The notes below the pieces were generated by a model. It did no database searches, was not told where the DNA came from, and was given only the letters and a program-made list of their open reading frames with translations. The position numbers and the translations under genes were made by a program. From positions 1 to 33,109 of the forward strand of contig ONSV01000012.1 of assembly GCA_900320585.1 (NCBI GenBank): 33,109 nucleotides of DNA, read 5' to 3'. Numbering within the stretch: the first letter of the stretch is position 1; the number at the start of each line of letters is the position of its first letter. The stretch comes from an uncultured Prevotellaceae bacterium (GTDB taxonomy: Bacteria > Bacteroidota > Bacteroidia > Bacteroidales > Bacteroidaceae). Shown here in pieces: positions 30,843 to 33,109 of the stretch.

Positions 30843-32879
30843 ATGGATTTCAAACTCACCTCGAAATACCGCCCCACCGGCGACCAGCCACAAGCCATCC
30901 GTGAACTCACCGAGGGCTTGCAGCGTGGCGACCGCGCCCAAGTGCTGCTTGGTGTCACTGGCTCGGGCAAAACCTTCACCGTGGCCAACGTGATTGCGGC
31001 GGTGAACCGTCCCACCCTCATTCTGAGCCATAACAAGACCCTCGCGGCCCAACTCTATGAGGAGATGCGTGGTTTCTTTCCCGAGAACGCGGTGGAGTAC
31101 TATGTGTCGTACTACGACTATTACCAGCCCGAGGCCTACCTACCCCACTCCGACACCTACATCGAGAAAGACCTCTCCATCAACGAGGAGATCGACAAGT
31201 TGCGCCTCTCTGCCGTTTCCTCACTGCTCAGCGGCCGCAAGGACGTGGGGGTGGTGTCGTCGGTGTCGTGCATCTATGGCATGGGCGGTCCGACGGCGAT
31301 GGCCGAGAGCGTCATCAAGCTGCACAAAGGCCAGACCCTTGCCCGCAACATGCTGCTCCGCCGTTTGGTCGACGCCCTCTACGTGCGCAACGACATCGAC
31401 CTGCAGCGCGGCAACTTCCGCGTGAAGGGCGACACGGTGGACATTTTCATGGCCTACAGCGACAATGTGGTGCGCGTGACCTTCTGGGACGACGAGATCG
31501 ACAGCATCGAGGAGGTGGACGCCCTCACCTACCACCGTATGGCCACGTTCGAGGACTACCAGATTTATCCTGCCAACCTCTTTGTGACGTCGAAGGAGCA
31601 GCAAGCCCTTGCCATCCACCACATCCAGGACGACCTGGTGAAGCAGATTGACTTCTTCAACGAGATGGGCGACCCTATCCGTGCCCAGCGCATCAAGGAG
31701 CGTGTGGAATACGACATGGAGATGATCAAGGAGTTGGGACACTGTTCGGGAATAGAGAACTACTCACGCTATTTCGACGGCCGCGAGGCCGGTCAGAAGC
31801 CCTACTGCCTGCTCGACTTCTTCCCCGACGACTATCTGATGGTGATAGACGAGAGCCATGTGAGCGTGCCCCAGATCAATGCCATGTATGGCGGCGACCG
31901 AGCCCGCAAGACCAACCTCGTGGAGTATGGGTTCCGTCTGCCCGCCGCCTTCGACAACCGTCCGCTGCGCTTCGACGAGTTCCAGCAGATGGTGCACCAG
32001 GTAATTTACGTCTCGGCCACGCCAGCCGACTTCGAACTCAACGAGGCCGAGGGCGTGGTGGTGGAGCAACTCATCCGTCCCACGGGCCTGCTCGACCCCG
32101 AGATTGAGGTCCGTCCAAGCGAGAACCAGATTGACGACCTGATGGACGAAATCCTCACCCGCGTGCACCGCAACGAGCGTGTGCTCACCACCACGCTGAC
32201 GAAGCGCATGGCCGAGGAGCTCACCGAGTATCTGCTCAACAATGGTGTGAGGACCAACTACATTCACAGCGACGTGGCCACCCTCGACCGCGTGAAGATC
32301 ATGAGCGACTTCCGTGCCGGTGTCTTCGACGTGCTGGTGGGCGTGAACCTGCTGCGCGAGGGCCTCGACCTGCCCGAGGTGTCGCTGGTGGCCATCATCG
32401 ACGCCGACAAGGAAGGGTTCCTGCGCAGCCACCGTGCGCTGACTCAGACTGCCGGACGTGCCGCCCGTAACGTGAACGGCAAGGTGATCATGTATGCCGA
32501 CACCATCACCGAGAGCATGCAGAAGACCATCGACGAGACCAACCGCCGCCGCACCATCCAGATGCGCTACAATGCCGAGCATGGCATCACCCCGCAGCAA
32601 ATCGTGAAGGAGATCAAGGGCGACCTGGTGAAGCCCAGCGCCGAGGCCACTGCCCCAAGCTACGGCAATGCCTATATCGAGCCCGAGAGCAGCCGCATGG
32701 TGGCCGACCCCGTGATGCGCACGATGACTCCCGACGAGCTGAGGACCAGCATTGCCGAGAGCACACGCCTAATGAACGAGGCCGCCCGCCGTCTCGACTT
32801 CCTGCAGGCCGCCCAATATCGCGACGAGGTGCTACGGCTGCAAGACCTGCTGGCTCAGCGGGAAGGCTCAACGATGTGA
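30843..32879 (+). CDS. uvrB: Excinuclease ABC subunit B
   Basis: UvrB is the helicase-like damage-verification subunit of nucleotide excision repair, loaded by UvrA and partnering with UvrC. The 678 residues match the family. Walker A is GVTGSGKT (37-44). The beta-hairpin that inserts at lesions is YYDYYQPEAYLPHSDTYIEK (about 90-109). Walker B is MVIDESHV, helicase motifs V/VI appear in GVNLLREGLDLPEVSLV and QTAGRAARN, and a C-terminal UVR motif (MNEAARRLDFLQAAQYRDEV) binds UvrC. The ATG at 30843 is correctly placed. uvrA and uvrC are not in the window. Confidence 0.97.
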   Translation: MDFKLTSKYRPTGDQPQAIRELTEGLQRGDRAQVLLGVTGSGKTFTVANVIAAVNRPTLILSHNKTLAAQLYEEMRGFFPENAVEYYVSYYDYYQPEAYLPHSDTYIEKDLSINEEIDKLRLSAVSSLLSGRKDVGVVSSVSCIYGMGGPTAMAESVIKLHKGQTLARNMLLRRLVDALYVRNDIDLQRGNFRVKGDTVDIFMAYSDNVVRVTFWDDEIDSIEEVDALTYHRMATFEDYQIYPANLFVTSKEQQALAIHHIQDDLVKQIDFFNEMGDPIRAQRIKERVEYDMEMIKELGHCSGIENYSRYFDGREAGQKPYCLLDFFPDDYLMVIDESHVSVPQINAMYGGDRARKTNLVEYGFRLPAAFDNRPLRFDEFQQMVHQVIYVSATPADFELNEAEGVVVEQLIRPTGLLDPEIEVRPSENQIDDLMDEILTRVHRNERVLTTTLTKRMAEELTEYLLNNGVRTNYIHSDVATLDRVKIMSDFRAGVFDVLVGVNLLREGLDLPEVSLVAIIDADKEGFLRSHRALTQTAGRAARNVNGKVIMYADTITESMQKTIDETNRRRTIQMRYNAEHGITPQQIVKEIKGDLVKPSAEATAPSYGNAYIEPESSRMVADPVMRTMTPDELRTSIAESTRLMNEAARRLDFLQAAQYRDEVLRLQDLLAQREGSTM

Positions 32880-32931
32880 AGCTGAAAGAAGTTCTGAGAG
32901 ATATTACAAAATCGTTAATCTTGCCTAATCA

Positions 32932-32963
32932 TTTGCTGTTCTCGCCTAATCTTTGTATTTTTG
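32932..32963 (+). promoter_or_regulatory. Promoter for the final, partial gene
   Basis: TTTG (32932-32935), 20 bp, TATTTTTG (32956-32963). The sequence GCCTAATC occurs at 32923-32930 and 32944-32951, 21 bp apart, around the -33 box and may be a regulator site. Confidence 0.7.
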
Positions 32964-32983
32964 CACAATCAATTCAAACGAAA

Positions 32984-33109
32984 ATGAGAAAATTATATTT
33001 ATGCCTTTTCCTCTTCCTGCCTCTTGCCATCTGGGCACAGGGCGAATGGGAGGTGCCTGACGCCACTCCCAGCACGCAAGTCAAGACCAAGGCAAAGAAG
33101 GAGCAGAAA
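32984..33109 (+). CDS. N-terminus of a secreted protein (partial)
   Basis: The gene starts at ATG 32984 and runs past the window end. The first 42 residues have a signal peptide (MRKLYLCLFLFLPLAIWA) followed by Gln, the usual Bacteroidota signal peptidase I site, then a charged region with KTKAKKEQK. No family is assignable. A good promoter lies just upstream, so it is independent of uvrB. Confidence 0.75.
   Translation, partial: MRKLYLCLFLFLPLAIWAQGEWEVPDATPSTQVKTKAKKEQK

Noticed and set aside
1-33109. Defence island, prophage, CRISPR or transposon
   Set aside because: I found no Cas, restriction, integrase, transposase or phage structural genes and no regularly spaced repeats; the tandem repeat at 5771-5917 has only two copies.

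Overview
The window looks like a chromosomal segment from a Bacteroidales bacterium, most likely a relatively GC-rich member of the Prevotellaceae. Three things point there. First, intergenic regions repeatedly carry the Bacteroidota promoter pattern (-7 box TAnnTTTG, often with TTTG 19-20 bp upstream). Second, ribosome binding sites are A-rich, with no strong Shine-Dalgarno sequence. Third, the gene content is typical: K+-dependent membrane pyrophosphatase, pyruvate phosphate dikinase, pyruvate:ferredoxin oxidoreductase, DUF4293 next to an Rpb6/omega-like protein and BamD, and an O/P-type porin. I see no rRNA, tRNA, CRISPR array, transposase, integrase or phage gene.

Layout. 1-4.2 kb: a partial gene end, then the sulfur-assimilation pair metY-cysK (minus), an EamA exporter (minus) and a divergent GtrA protein. 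4.2-7.7 kb: trmO coupled to a PAP2 phosphatase (minus), a repeat-rich intergenic stretch, tatA-tatC (plus), and an orphan ABC ATPase (minus). 8.0-11.2 kb: a membrane-anchored, degenerate PP2C-like protein (minus) divergent from an SPFH protein followed by an Arc-like ribbon-helix-helix protein (plus), then a small membrane protein (minus). 11.2-19.7 kb: ppdK (minus) divergent from rlmD, a porin, hppA and a His-rich micro-membrane protein (plus). 19.8-24 kb: a GH43 enzyme behind an unrecognised ATP-grasp-like gene (minus), divergent from an AAA ATPase (plus). 24-29 kb: nifJ, an alanine-rich lipoprotein and a Cys-rich small protein (plus). 29-33 kb: the bamD-omega-DUF4293 operon (minus), uvrB (plus), and the start of a secreted protein running off the window.

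How the genes fit together. PpdK, NifJ and HppA form an anaerobic energy theme around pyruvate, PEP and pyrophosphate: PpdK releases or uses PPi, HppA turns PPi into an ion gradient, and NifJ oxidises pyruvate to acetyl-CoA with reduced ferredoxin. Envelope functions (Tat export, BamD, porin, GtrA, PAP2, EamA) are scattered between them.

Most of the window is ordinary housekeeping sequence, and I do not see a convincing new defence or mobile system. The most interesting leads are: a tandem intergenic repeat that carries a complete promoter in front of tatAC; the divergent pseudo-PP2C / SPFH / RHH cluster; three unusual small proteins (His6-rich, LEA-like lipoprotein, Cys-rich with an internal lipobox-like site); a Cys-rich insert in NifJ; and a symmetric divergent promoter built on two copies of TTTGCAAA.
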